In this document: positions 24,430 to 37,200 of the stretch, piece after piece
Position numbering within the stretch: position 1 is the first letter of the stretch
Layout of the letters: each line of letters begins with the position of its first letter
Source: Ophioderma brevispina
Lineage: Eukaryota; Echinodermata; Ophiuroidea; Amphilepidida; Ophiodermatidae
Assembly: GCA_023653785.1 (NCBI GenBank)
Contig: JAMKCH010088216.1
Location: 62,001 to 126,000 of the forward strand
DNA: 64,000 nucleotides
Direction of reading: 5' to 3'
The notes under the pieces: model-generated
Told to the model about the DNA's origin: nothing
Database searches by the model: none
The model's input: the letters and a program-made list of their open reading frames with translations, nothing else
Translations under genes and position numbers: made by a program

Positions 24430-24682
24430 AGACATAAGGAATCAAGTTCCATCACTTTGCTTTTGAGGGAAGAAGAAACATCGTCAAGATATTCTCCATA
24501 TAGAAGGAATAGTACGAGCTGTGGTACAAGGTACACCGGCCGTAAACATGTATTTTCAATCTCGCCTTAGCGTCAAAATGGGCTGATCTTTTCCAATCGC
24601 AATCCTTCACACTCCGCAACGCACCTAAAATACGATGTGTTTCCCTCCTGGAAAGCTTTGCAAGGTCAATTAAGGTTTTGCC
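24430..24682 (-). pseudogene. NMRAL1-like: Copy B exon 3 (degenerate)
   Basis: Homology to exon 3 runs from GKTLID through SVKDC, HFDAKA and FYMEN, but in changing frames. The two bases before the expected GGCAAAACC exon start are GG instead of AG. Stops follow the MEN segment. The lower boundary is approximate. Confidence 0.75.
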
Positions 24683-25609
24683 CCATAGTAGAAAACAATG
24701 AAAAGGTTTATGTTTAAGCTATCAGTGATGGCGCAATCATTAATATACCAGGGGAAATTAGTTTGAATCATGAAGACAAATATATGATACATGACAGTAA
24801 GAAAAAAGATAAGCAATAGTTTAGTCTGATTTTTTATTCCTGTCAGTCACGCATATTGGCGATGGTACGAATTAATGTGGAGGGGATGTGGTGAGACCCA
24901 AAAAACTAAAAAAGAGTATTAAAAGCTGAAATGCTAACTTTGTTCAACAGAGTAAGCTGCTTTAACCCATTGTACATGAACTTTTTTATCGCATTTTTTA
25001 AAGGCCGTTCATACCAGATCAATTGAACAATTGTCGTTAAAGTTTAGACACGCTATCGATTCGTGATTTGGTGTCAATCAAAGAACGGATAAAGTGCCTT
25101 GGAAATCCAGGCTGGGTGAAGAGGAGATAGGAACGTAGATATGTCGTTGTTTTATGACTGACCAAAACTCTAAATAATAGATAAAGATGGGACCAATTGG
25201 ATATTCCTGGAACAAGACGAATAACATGTAAACGTATCAGATTGGTAACATTCCTTATTGACGTAAAATAACTTGGTCGTAATAATTAATAGTCATATCA
25301 TTTTGTTATGTTGAATGCTTCAGAATTTGTTCAAGTTAGTGTTTGGAATTTATGCAGTGCCTTTGCCTTGTAACATTGGCTGTGAGAAAAAGGACATTTT
25401 TATTATGGCCTAATCTGATACGGTATCGTGACATCGAATTCTATGTATTGATGGGTAAAAGCCATACAACCTCTCAGAACAAATGGAACCGTCGACACGC
25501 CCCGAAAACTTAAGGAACGGACAGGAATAAAAATCCGACTCTAACAACAAAAAGTGCAGAAGTTTAATCCTCGTCCAACTAAGTTTTTTCTACTACATCA
25601 CGACCGGGG

Positions 25610-26205
25610 GGTACCCTCCTGATTTTCTCGTAATAAAAGTACCAGGAAAGCAAATAGAATTGATGGGGTTTGTGTCAATCTATAAGAGGGGCTAGAAGCT
25701 TCAAGATTTGGTTGGTGATGACATCATTAGAGAAATGATGATTTTTCAGAGAGTAATAGAAAAGTCCAGGTGACTGGTGAATCTATCATGACACTGACTG
25801 AAAAATCAATAGTTTCACTAATGATGTCACTGGTAGTGTATTTCTTTTTTCGGCCCTGTTTTATTGGAAGGGATATGTCCATGAAGATTTGAAGTAGGTT
25901 TATCATGTCTCATTTCCCAGGAAATGTCAAATAGAATTGATGTGGTTAAGTTGTGTCAAGTCTACAAGGAGGGGATAAGAAAGCATTCAATATTTGGGTT
26001 GTGATGACACATCAGTATTGCGCAACTATGATTTTCGAGAGAGTAATAGAAAATTCAGGTGACTGGTGTGAATCTATTCATGACACTGCACTGAAAATCA
26101 ATAGTGTCACTATGATGTCACTGGTAGTGTATCTTTTTTTCTGGCCTGTTATTGGAATGAGTCCCATGAAGATTTGAAGTAGGGTTATCATCTCATTTAC
26201 GGCGG
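25610..26205. repeat. Tandem duplication, two units of about 290 bp
   Basis: 25625-25905 and 25915-26200 share CAAATAGAATTGATG(T)GG, TCAAGATTTGG, AGAGAGTAATAGAAAA and CACTGGTAGTGTAT in the same order. Differences are almost all single-base indels. In copy B intron 2. Confidence 0.75.
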
Positions 26206-26794
26206 ACATTTAAGGACAACATCATCTTGTTGGTACAGTGTGTAGCTAATATATAATTCTGCAACTAAAGTACAAACATATGAGTCATAACTGAGAGGTA
26301 TTTATAAAGTTATTTGTAAAACTATCTCCAAAATTAAGGGTTTTGAACCGTTTTCGCCATCATGGAAGCAAAATTTGTATTTATTGATAATGAAGAGTGC
26401 CAAAGAAGCATACACATGTTATTACCAACAATAAGAAAAAAATACAAATATTGTACAAGTATTTACTATAATTAGCATCTAATCATAAGAACAAAAAGTA
26501 CAATTTTTTGGCATTTTACACACTTCCGACTTTGGCGGACACCCGACCCCCTAAGGTGGCACCTCCATGATAATGAAAGTACTAAAAGATAATATGTTAC
26601 TGCTTTATTCGAGCCTTTGCTTAAAACTGATACTCGGAACATAATTGATGTCACCTGGGGCTCATAGTTTTAACCAGAGCCTCTCATGGCAGTTTTATCG
26701 TTGTCCTGGCTAAGTTTTAGAGGTGCCTAGACTCGTTTTGCGTGAGAAGTAATACATTTTATAGGTGAACTTGAGAAACACAAAGGCAACGAGG

Positions 26795-26905
26795 TAGAAG
26801 AGAGAGAGAGAGAGAGGAGCAGAGAGAGAGGGGGGAGACGTATTAGAGAGCGGAGAAGATGGAAGAACGAGAGAGAGAGAGAGCGCAGGAGAGAGAGAGA
26901 ATTTT
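26795..26905. repeat. (GA)n microsatellite, interrupted
   Basis: GAGAGAGAGAGAGAG runs broken by GGAGC, GGGGGGAGACG and similar. It lies 60 bp from copy B exon 2, on the intron 2 side. Confidence 0.9.
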
Positions 26906-26965
26906 ACCAAATCATTTTTAAAACTAATGCCATTAAAGTACTTCTGATATTGATAAAATTCCAAC

Positions 26966-27093
26966 CTGTGTTATTTCTCGATTCTTATCAAGGTGCTCCC
27001 AATAGTTGGTCACACCGAAAACACCATAACTTCCTTCCAGAATAGCGGGTAATGTTGATGAGTCATCCAAGCTAGCCTGAACCATCTCTACAC
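26966..27093 (-). CDS. NMRAL1-like: Copy B exon 2 (intact)
   Basis: 128 nt between CGTGCAG|GTGTAG and CACAG|GTTGG. It encodes VEMVQASLDDSSTL and GVFGVTNYWEHLD. The intron 2 donor has GTTGG rather than GTAAG, so it is weaker than those of the other copies. Confidence 0.83.
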
Positions 27094-27567
27094 CTGCACG
27101 AGTAAACAAAATGCAATACCTAAACAGGATCTCTGGAAAGTTAAGTGGATTCAATCATTTTAATTTAACCTCTGTGTGTAATCCTTTTTTATTTAGTTGC
27201 CTCTCGCATGAGCCACCATGTAAGGGCCGGATTCCGTATATATTCGATGTAGACTACATTTTGTGACGATTGATGTCTAAAAGTATTAAACCAGTGTGAG
27301 AATCAGAGAGTATAAAGAGCAGTTACTATTTTTGTCTCACGTTTACGTCTTGCGTTTGTGTCGTCCTTGTCTCGTACTGTTTTGTTATATATATGTACCT
27401 TTTCATTTTGCAAGTTCTCAGTTAATACCTTTATCATTTATTTCATCCTAAGGGTAGAAGGGGTGGAAGCCCATAAAAGCTCTTTCGAGTTATTTGGTTT
27501 CTTACCATTTCTCTTCATTCGCTTTTTGTAGTATTTGTTTCCCTACCCAGATTTCATTTTAAATCTT

Positions 27568-28005
27568 ATTCAAAGGTGCTTGTTCCGATTTACGTATATT
27601 GTGGTCTCTACTTGATATGTGCCAGGGTCTCCTAGCTTCTCCTATCATAGATTCCGTAACCTGACCATCTGACACAGTTTTCTGAGCACAACTTTGAATT
27701 CGGAAACAACTTGCACAGGTTTATTACGTTAAGGTTCCGAATTCATAAGTGGTCAGAAAAAGGGTGTCAGATGGGGCAGGTTAAGGAAACTCTATGATAG
27801 GAGAAGCTAGGAGACCTGGCAACTTGCCAATTACGCCCCATCAAAGTACCGGGGGAGGAAAACCAACTTTGATGGAATAAAATTGAAGGCTCAAATTTAG
27901 GACGACACTGAGAAAAATACGGGCTTCTATCTGATATCAAAAATCGATACTACTTCCGGGTAAATCAGGGGGTCCCAAAGATGATCGGAACACGAACCTT
28001 TGAAT
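27568..28005. mobile_element. MITE, AGGTGCTTGTTCCGAT family, copy 2 (copy B intron 1)
   Basis: The left end TTCAAAGGTGCTTGTTCCGA faces TCGGAACACGAACCTTTGAA. Internal arms also pair: CAGGGTCTCCTAGCTTCTCC versus GGAGAAGCTAGGAGACCTGG. This makes a hairpin longer than the 22-kb copy. Confidence 0.7.
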
Positions 28006-28334
28006 AATCTTTATAATTAATTTTGATTTTCATGATCTATATTGCTATATGCAGGATTATCTACCTATCTCATACTGTAAATAGACAAATATTTTTGCAT
28101 TTCATATATCGAGTGTCCCTCACTTTGAAAATCATAATTACTATTATTAAAACTCTCTTTAATATTACTTAAGAGTTTTATTATTATAACCATACCGCTT
28201 CTTTTGATGGTTTTGTATTACAACCCAACGTGTACAAGTATTCTATTCTCATTTTGATCATAATATCCGATATAATATTCCTATCGTACGAATAATAATT
28301 TTTCTGCTTTCGGGCAATGTTTGTATATCATTTA

Positions 28335-28384
28335 TGGATTGTATGGGAAACTTAAATAAAAACCATCTTGAATCTTGAATCAAC
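28335..28384 (+). repeat. Probable LINE 3' tail
   Basis: AAATAAAAACCATCTTGAAT followed by CTTGAATC repeats is the sort of short terminal repeat that ends CR1/L2-type LINEs. No coding part was found next to it. Confidence 0.35.
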
Positions 28385-28654
28385 ACTGTTAGCTACTGTT
28401 ATAAATCGGTTGGGCCATATAGTGACCCTACTAGTCTCCTACTTCCCAGTGACCCTGATGAATTCAGAAGCCTTTACGCCCGGCCTTTACGGAATTAAGT
28501 GCAGCACCACATACACTTATTCCGTACAGACTGCTAAGTTCATAAGGGGACCCTGGTGTCACTAAATGGACCAACCGGTAACAAATAGCAGGCCATTTAT
28601 ATATCATCCAGTCGACTCTGGATGCGAAGTGGTAATAGGAAATAGAGCACGTAC

Positions 28655-28799
28655 CTTGATCTGCAAGTATTTTGGCTTTGTCACTGCTTGGATTCCGAGT
28701 CACACCCCGTACTTTAAATTCTTTTTTTTGAAGAAGAGCACGGACAACAGAACCTCCCTGGGTACCAGTAGCTCCAAAGACTATGATTACTTTCGCCAT
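28655..28799 (-). CDS. NMRAL1-like: Copy B exon 1 (intact)
   Basis: 145 nt, the same length and phase as copy A exon 1. It starts MAKVIIVFGATGTQGGSVV and ends at donor ATCAAG|GTACGT. It retains the full glycine motif and the VTRNP arginine. Confidence 0.85.
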
Positions 28800-29939
28800 A
28801 ATGATCAATTTTAAAAGCTGTTTATGTTGTAAAATCAAAAATTTAACTATCGATTGAAGACGGCCTGACCTGAGCCCGTAGCGCGCAGCTTTAATTTTGT
28901 GCTATTATACTTCGAAACTGGCCCGATCCAAATGTAAACGGTTTTCAATTGATTTTATTGCAGTGCCAATTTGACACGGGAATGACGCACGGTGACCATG
29001 AACCCGCTATTAAAGCAGTGCATGCACAGCAATGGTCACAACACAGCTGAGCTATAGTATTATAGCTTATTATCAAGGCATATGTACTTCATTTCGTTGG
29101 AAAACAAGTGGTGAACAGATCAAGATAGTCAACTTCGCGAGCTGTTTAAAAATGTTACAAACCTCTAGGCGTCTAAAAACATATCTTTCAAATTACATTT
29201 TTCTATAATTATTCTTTTTAAGTGTTTGTTGGTTTATGATTGTGTGCGTTTTGTTTATAGTATATTTTTAAAATGGTACATTGACCTGGCCTATGAGCGG
29301 GACGGATGATGAGTGCAAGTTGGAATAATACTTTGTAAATAGGCCAAAATTAAAATATGAAAATGAATCTCTTATAACGTGTATTATACGCAGGTAGTAA
29401 TAGACTAGTAATTAGAATTCGGAACACATGTTCAGTTATTAAAACGAAATACAGAAATAAAAGCAAAAGCAGCAACAAAGTAAACGAACATTTAAAACAA
29501 GATAGTCACGCAAGTGAACCGCGTACCAATTAGGGTATATAGGGCTATATAATTTATTTTATTTATATCTTATTTATTTTTTTAATTTATTTTCGTATTT
29601 ATTTTCGCATTTATTTATTTATTGATTTTATTCATTTATTTTTCCTTACATAAACACATCTTTTTTGTTGGATAACTGACTGGCACTTAATAATTTCGGC
29701 ATATTTAGTAATCGCCCCATCATTGTTGATTCCAATTCAGAGTTATGATTAAATGATCATCAAAATCAACGAGCATAACAGAAAGAATAAGGAGAAGGCA
29801 CAATTTAGAGTAGTGTAACAATGAGAGTCTAATGAGGGCTTCGCCGTCCGTCTCCACAAAGAAATTGCCGTACTACCCAGATTCTTTGTCCATCTTGATG
29901 ACTTTTACACCAAAGAAAAAAACCTACTTCATTCTTGGA

Positions 29940-30260
29940 GAGGACTTAACGCGACAAATCATCATCATCGAGCTATGTCACACACAGATGCTTGTAGCCT
30001 CCTCACGTTTTCCATCTGATCTTGATCTGTCTCTCTTGCCCAACTGTTGTCTTTATGTATCCCATAATGTCATCTCTCCAACGCCTTTTTGTTTTTCTCG
30101 CATCCTTTCCATTCTTGGTTTTCATTATATACGTCTTTTGCTCCACCTATAGCTTGTGTTCTGGATACCTACCCTGGCAATCTCCATTTTGATTCTTTTA
30201 TCCTTGGATAATATCTTTTCACTTGCCTAATTTTGTGTGGCAAACTCTGTCTCTTAACGT
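29940..30260 (-). mobile_element. LINE C-terminal tail fragment
   Basis: The minus-strand frame near 30125-30000 reads RKTKRRWRDDIMGYIKTTVG, the basic RRWRDDI motif that ends many RTE/CR1-like ORF2 proteins. Flanks are degenerate. Confidence 0.5.
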
Positions 30261-33189
30261 GAGAGGAAGCATTCCTTTTGCATTGCTCTTTGGGCTGCAA
30301 TCAATGTGGTTTATTTGCAGTGAAAATATGAAATTTCTTTAAATAGTTTTGCAAATTGACCTAATTTGACCTTTAGATGACTTTAGCCTCAAAATTGTTC
30401 TCGTCAACCCTAGCCCGATCTGCAAATTATTATTTTACCATAGTTTGTTTGAAATTGAATGAATGTTAATATGACAACTGTTTACGAAACTCACTAAAAC
30501 AAAAAGGACATGCAAGAAATATATTGCATAGTCTCTTTCTAAACCAATTCAGAAGAAACAACAAGTAACAGGTAAGAGAAAATTCGCAATTTACCAATTT
30601 AAATACTAAGATGCGTTTATTCAACGTATATATATAATCAGTTGGTTTTTTTTGTAATTGCCTATCGTTGATACGCTTGTCACGTGCGGAAATCTGATCA
30701 CAGTTTTGGTCTTTTGTCAACTTTAGTCAAAAAGTTTTAGCGGAACTCAAGTGCACGAGAGATCATTTCAAAAACTTGGGCATGTTTCAGGGTGTAAATA
30801 AAATGAGGTTTACTAATATTTTTGATGGGTAAAATATTGGGAAAATACATATTCATATGCATTCATGCCACGTTTCCGACCAAGTGGATTAATCCATAGA
30901 CAAACTGAGCAATGAACACATAGAAACCTTTCTCGAAAACAGTTTGCCCTATTTGGCTAAAATGTAAGACTTGGAGTCAGTGTACTTCTCCAACAACAAA
31001 TTGTATTTGCTTTTGGGATTTAGCTAAACGGTGACAGTCTTCAAAGAAAAAAAAGAATGAGTATAGGCCTAAATTGTAAGTTTAATCGGATATGCAACTT
31101 TAACAGATACGACACATACATATCAGTTATAATAGCAAATTGATGCTACCTGCACTGTTACCTACCTTTTTGGAGAAGAGGTGGTTCTCTCAGTGGAAAT
31201 TAAACTATTCAGTAGTTTAAGTATATATTGTCTTTCGGATGATTTATCTAAAGGAAACGGGTCATATAATACCTCTTATAAGATAAGTTAAGACAGTTGT
31301 CTTTATATTTAGTAAAATACAATTGTTTTACTTACAAGTTGCCTTGGTTAAGTTTCTTATTCTCCTACCAATAAAGCCATACAAAAACTTATTTTTTCAC
31401 AAGTTAAGTTTAAGCTTTACTTTCCATAACCAATCGACAATCAGGACTTTGACCTTGCTAAGTACAATGTCCGAATTACAATGTTACATGTAATCAACTT
31501 TATATACCTTCCCGATGACGTAACTATTATAGCTAAACGTTTATCATTTTTTGGTGGTAAATTCACAACTTTCTTATGGGACTCATCCATTAACATTCCC
31601 AATCCTCAGACACAAATGACTAGCTACAGAAAGGCAGTGATCCTTCTCAGGTAATGCGTACAAGCGTGGTGTGCAGAAGTCAACTTGGACATTCTGGCAC
31701 ACGTTTATCTGTAGAGAACATACATAATCTGATTCATTCTTGGAATGGATGATGAGAATGTCTTGGATAGCTCCAGACTAGGCAGAAGAACGACAAAGCC
31801 TTCACGACAATATGAACAGCCACAGTTATGATGCACTTTGTTCTTTACAAAGCAATCATGTAATATATGCTATATAACTGCATAACGGTATGTGTCAATA
31901 AAAATAGGTGTCTATCAACTATAAAACCCAATTCATTGGCCACCATTCTTTAAACAGTTGTTTTTCACAAGTTTAATGTGTTCTGTAAATGCCATACCCA
32001 AACATGACTTTTTCGTGAATTGATATATGTCATTCATTACTGTGTCCTAAAAAATCAAAACGTTTTGCGGAACTTACTTTAGCTTATACAAAATTCAAGT
32101 ACATTACTTTTAGCCGTTCAACTGCTGGTTTTCAAACCACTCTTCGGTTACGAAGATATACCCTGCTTACATTCAGAGTAACACGTTCATCGCGTTAACG
32201 GTTGATGTTGTACAAAACCTGGCTGTATAAGGAGTGTTTCATTCTACACTAAAATACATACTGTATATAAGTTACTAAGATCATATTATATTATTATTAT
32301 TATTATTAATTATTTTATTACAGGGATTAGCAGTGATTTGCAAATCCGAAACATCGAACAACTCATACAAATTCAAATATTTTTATATTTTTGTTTACTC
32401 CATGGATATGCGACATAACCTGCAAGTGGTTGGCTTGGATCCTTGTATTAAAGACAGGCCATACTTTTTTATCCGATTCTGTAATTTCGATACGTGCGTA
32501 TCTTCAATTCCGACTTGAGATCGAACAAATCCTTGCCCGGTGCTATTCGGCGGATTTTCAGCTTGATATTTGCTTGCTCATGATCAATACATTTGAACTC
32601 AACCCAAACGTTATTGATTTTGTCCTATTCTTACTGGGGTACCCCATAATCAGCTGTTTAGTGGCCGATTTTTGGAGACTCCATCGCGTATGTCCAATAT
32701 TGGCCGAGACTGTATGACAAATTTCCTCAATACTCGCATTTTTTCCATCTATTGGTGGTTTGTTTTTACATAAAGCAGTTATATGGAATTGGTACCCCCT
32801 TCCCTGAATTTATAAGTTTAAAAAATGCATTTCCAATTTTTTTCGATTCTCCTCGCATTAGTCGCTGCTAATCCCTTTCACAAAGTTAATATTAAAAGCG
32901 GTTTAACATCAAGCTTTTTAATATCGTGTGAGTAATCCACATAAACATCTTCGGATTTTGAAGTGTTAATAATCTAACCTTCACTGTACAACTTCAGCCG
33001 CCATTAACCGCGCTTAAAAATTATAGTTTTAATTAACTGCTCTGTATCTGTAGGTGGCAAAGTTTGTGTTACATAAATATGTTAAAACCGTTACGTTAGC
33101 CAAGTTATTAGAACCTCTTCCAAGTGCCTTCCGGCCCTTAAAGACACTATCAGTGATTCACAGAACCCAAACATTTGTTTCACAAATAT

Positions 33190-33543
33190 TTAAAAGGGGG
33201 ATGGCCCGATTTAAGGATATGAGTTGTCATCTTGCTAGTATTTGTCCTTTACTCTAAAACCCCCATCTGTAAGTTCGCGCCAATATTTTCAATCCGTTTT
33301 GATGCGAGAGCTAAAACGTTATTTTGTAAGCCCCATAGAGTATGTGTAAAATGAATATTGGTCCGACCAAAATGGGGCACATTTTCGCCATCACTTACAA
33401 ACTAAGCATCCTTTGGCTCTACAAGATTCACAGTAAATAAATGACTAGTAGCTTTCTTCTGAACAAAAAAGTTGACCAATTCCGGGTCAAATCTGGGCTT
33501 CTGGGGACGAGGCTTATTAGCGATCGGGCCATGGTACCTTTAA
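33190..33543. mobile_element. TTAA-flanked MITE, AGGTCCATGGCCCGATTGC family, copy 2 (inverted)
   Basis: Starts TTAAAAGGGGGATGGCCCGA and ends CGATCGGGCCATGGTACCTTTAA. The interior is the reverse complement of 17698-18042. Confidence 0.7.
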
Positions 33544-34080
33544 CATATGTAGGAAATGCTTAAAAGTTGACCCTTTTCGTGGTCATTTTGACCACTATTT
33601 TATTCGTAATAGTGTGTATAGTTGACCACTACCCTGGTAAAATTACCCCTGGTTTTAGAGTGCGCTTCTTAGCATTTCGTAAGATACGTTAGGATAGAAT
33701 ACTTTGATACTTGTTACAAACGCCAGAATCTGCTTATTTGATGATTTTATTGATTTTCGGATTTAGCAAATCACTGATAGGCCTTTATTGTTACCTTATA
33801 TAAGATTTTATCTTTGAATCCATCTTATCATGTGCAGGATGCAGCTTAAACGATCAGGGGCTAAGTCCACGTTAATGGCTGAACGGGATCCCATACAACT
33901 GTAACTTTATTGACCTAGTGTATCAACTCGACTGCATCAGTATTAAGTGAATTTGTGAAGTACCTAATGTCTCCAAATATTAGGCGAATTGTATTTAGGT
34001 AGTCATGTTACATGCTCATTGCACCAATTTATATAATAATTGTCATTAGCTGCACATATTGGATATGATTTAAACATTAT

Positions 34081-34278
34081 TTACTCCGGAGAGTCTAATG
34101 ACGCGTTAAGAGCATCTTTATTTTCTTTCACCCATTCTTCAAAGGATGGCGTTCCAGGATCCAAATGCCAGGTCAGTCTAAGGCTGCGGTCTGGATTTCC
34201 ACGACGGTAGTAGTCAAACATGGCGGCTAAGTCGTCTGCTCCAGGGAATCCCAATCTGGCATATTGCTCAATAGGGAG
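34081..34278 (-). CDS. NMRAL1-like: Copy A exon 5 (terminal coding exon)
   Basis: 198 nt, acceptor AATCTAG|CTCCCT, stop TAA. It encodes YARLGFPGADDLAAMFDYYR and the C-terminal EEWVKENKDAL helix. A TTTATT on the plus strand near 33783 reads AATAAA on the minus strand and is a possible polyadenylation signal. Confidence 0.88.
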   Translation of the reverse strand, partial: LPIEQYARLGFPGADDLAAMFDYYRRGNPDRSLRLTWHLDPGTPSFEEWVKENKDALNASLDSPE

Positions 34279-37200
34279 CTAGATTATTATTTGAAAACAA
34301 GAAAAGACATTCATATTGATTAGGTATTGATGTAAACATTTTTATATTTTTCCAAAATCTCAGTTATAAATGACCTGACAATCATGATCTTCTCAGCCCA
34401 ATGTCGGTAAAGAGGAAATTGCGACATATGCTAAAGTATGAGGATAAAACAACAAATAACGTAAGAAGTGTATTACGTACTAGGCACATAACTTGCAATA
34501 TCCACACTCTTAGTAAAAGAGTGAAAATTTCACCCCCCAAAAGAGTGATACTCTTGTAAACCACTCCAAAATGAATGGTTTGTACTTAAAAAGAGTGAAT
34601 TTCCACTCAAAAGAGTAAAAATCACTCCAAAAAGAGTGGATTTCCACTTGTTTGAGGTGTTAAGCGAAGGACAACACTTTTGAGGAGTGTAACGAAGGAC
34701 AAACACGAACAGGAGTGGAATCCACTCTTTTTGGAGTGATGTTCACTCTTTTTGAGTGGGAATTCGCTCTTTTTTAAGTACAAACCCACTCATTTTGGAG
34801 TGGTTTAAAAGAGTTTCACTCTTTTGGGGAGTGAAATTTTTCACTCTTTTACATTTAGCACAATTTCTTATGTGCAGTCATTGTATCGACTACTTAATAC
34901 CCAGAATGCATCAGAAATAATATAAAAGTGCGTATTGTAAGTTAGCATGTATTTGCTATTTTAATATTATTTTAGCACTTTTTCTGTTTAATTTATTTGA
35001 TGGGCTTTCAATATTAATTATGCAGAAATACAACAGGATGGAATTAAAGTTTGTATAAACTATTTCTCATAATTGAAAATATGTACATTTTTTGTAAAAC
35101 TATCATATTATTTTCAACTGTTGCATAATATTCTTGGTAATTCAGTAGCTGATGGATTTAATAAAAATTATAGTTACGTATGAGTTTCAAATCCCTTTAG
35201 TGCATTTGACCCAGATAATGCCAACAACTCAATTGCCATTATCGTTGACATCGGTTTGAATAGATCAGAGCGGTTCATAATTGGTCAAGTACCATAGGTA
35301 CTATATGCACAATAGAAACAAAAGATTACTGCAATAGTAGAGGCCATATACGATTCAACCTTGAAAAAATTGTAATAAAAGAATAAAAGGACTCTTTGTA
35401 TATTCTTGTAGGGCTATATGTGAATTATTATGAAAAAATTTGTCCGGCCTTCTGGCAGCTGCGTTAATCAGATATTCAAGGTCAAAGGTCAATGACATAA
35501 ATAAGGCATATCATGGATCATAACTCCCCAACCATTTGGTCTAAAAGCATAAATGAGGTGTCTATACCAAGGTTTTGGGGGTCAACAAACACAATTAGCA
35601 TATAGGAAAAAAGATCAAATGCACCCTTCCTTGATTTTCAAAATAGTATGCACAATCTGCATGAAATTGTACTTTAAACTTCGTCCCCCTCAACCATTTA
35701 AAGGTGTTGGTTAAGACCTCCTTGGATGTCTTCGTTACAAAGCCTCTGACCCTTTTGATTTTGGTACAGGTGGATTGGTATAAGTCTCCTCTTTCCATTG
35801 ATATGAAAAATGTTCCAATAGTCCTCCATTTGACGTCATAGTAATGTTTTATTGAAGTAATAATCTTGGGAAACTTGATTTCTCCGATTGTTGGTAAAAA
35901 TAAGCCAATTTCTATTTTGAGTTAAAAATACAGGAATGTGTGATTTTGTTAGGTTTGGGGTGATTATGAAAGGAAAATCAAGTTTTGTAACATACACAGG
36001 AGGTATTAAGTGCATAAAGCATATATATTTTTTTTATAGAAGTGAAAAAGAAAAATATTATAAGGTGGCAACCTTCCCTTTACTCCAAAACTAAGTCTTG
36101 TCAATCACTACCAAAGGTAAGGTGGCGTGACAGATTATTTTGCGCTGAAATGAAAGCAAATGATGGTCCCATTAGGTTTCAAATTTATGTGTTTTAGCAG
36201 GCCGGATAAACAACTTGTTGGCAGTGGTAAACATCCCATCTTCCTCCCCCAGGAAGACGAAGGTTACCTCAGACCTTCAATGATGGTCTTTGCCACTCAT
36301 ATGAGGCACGGAGTCCCATTCAGCCTACCTGTGACCTATCAAACACCCTGACAATGGATGCGTTTAAACACCCTGACGACGGATGCGTGTAAGTTGGGAG
36401 GGGGCTCACCTCCTATCTCTTCGGGGGCAGGCCGCTGACCAGCCTCCTTGGCTCATCACCACATAAACGTCCTCGAGTTGTTCGCCATCTTTCTGGCATT
36501 GCGGCACTGACTCCCCGTGGTCGGGGGAAGGTAATTGTTGTCCGCTGCGACAATATGAACAAGGTGACATATAAACAAGGAAGGGGGTGTAATCAGTCCC
36601 AGCCTATAGATGATGTGACATTTGTTTATGTTTATGGCGCCCCCTGTTGGTGTAAGAGAGAAACTGGCAGGCAAAAGCACCTATACTTTGCATGGGGAAA
36701 TTCTGTTTTTTGCTGTAACTTTTGTTTTTTTTTTTTTTTTTTTTTTCTTTGCCACTCATATGAGGCACGGAGTCCCATTCAGCCTACCTGTGACCTATCA
36801 AACACCCTGACAATGGATGCGTTTAAACACCCTGACGACGGATGCGTGTAAGTTGGGAGGGGGCTCACCTCCTATCTCTTCGGGGGCAGGCCGCTGACCA
36901 GCCTCCTTGGCTCATCACCACATAAACGTCCTCGAGTTGTTCGCCGTCTTTCTGGCATTGCGGCACTGATTCCCCGTGGTCGGGGGAAGGTAATTGTTGT
37001 CCGCTGCGACAATATGAACAAGGTGACATATAAACAAGGAAGGGGGTGTAATCAGTCCCAGCCTATAGATGATGTGACATTTGTTTATGTTTATGGCGCC
37101 CCCTGTTGGTGTAAGAGAGAAACTGGCAGGCAAAAGCACCTATACTTTGCATGGGGAAATTCTGTTTTTTGCTGTAACTTTTGTTTCGAATTAAATAATA

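Larger units (their letters stand above)
23014..28799 (-). pseudogene. NMRAL1-like: NmrA-like family gene, copy B (damaged, probable pseudogene)
   Basis: Five recognisable exons lie in the same order as in the flanking copies: 28799-28655, 27093-26966, about 24682-24430, 23738-23566 and 23202-23014. Exons 1 and 2 are intact, with good splice sites. Exon 3 is badly damaged: its acceptor dinucleotide reads GG where AG is expected, and the HFDAKA...PCT segment and the region after MEN need several frame changes and hold stops. Exon 4 is about 21 nt short, with two compensating frame shifts around the YIGK segment. Exon 5 has an in-frame TAA at 23076-23074, inside the segment matching DPGTKTFEEW. 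Exons 1 and 2 resemble copy A more than copy C. The most likely reading is a pseudogene; uncorrected indels could exaggerate the damage, but not easily the lost acceptor and the stop codon together. A short product from exons 1 and 2 would lack most of the fold. Confidence 0.82.
28800..34080. other. Intergenic region between copies A and B
   Basis: Apart from the LINE tail near 30 kb and the MITE at 33190-33543, I see AT-rich DNA without recognisable exons. The copy B promoter should lie just above 28799, but no clear element is visible. Confidence 0.4.

Noticed and set aside
34511..34852. CRISPR-like regular repeats
   Set aside because: The CACTCTTTT words are irregularly spaced and mirrored, in a eukaryotic intron. 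It is a fold-back element.
36456..37139. Two nearly identical 74-codon minus-strand frames, a possible duplicated small gene
   Set aside because: They are the antisense of the DIRS RNase H segment and are duplicated only because that 441-bp segment is.
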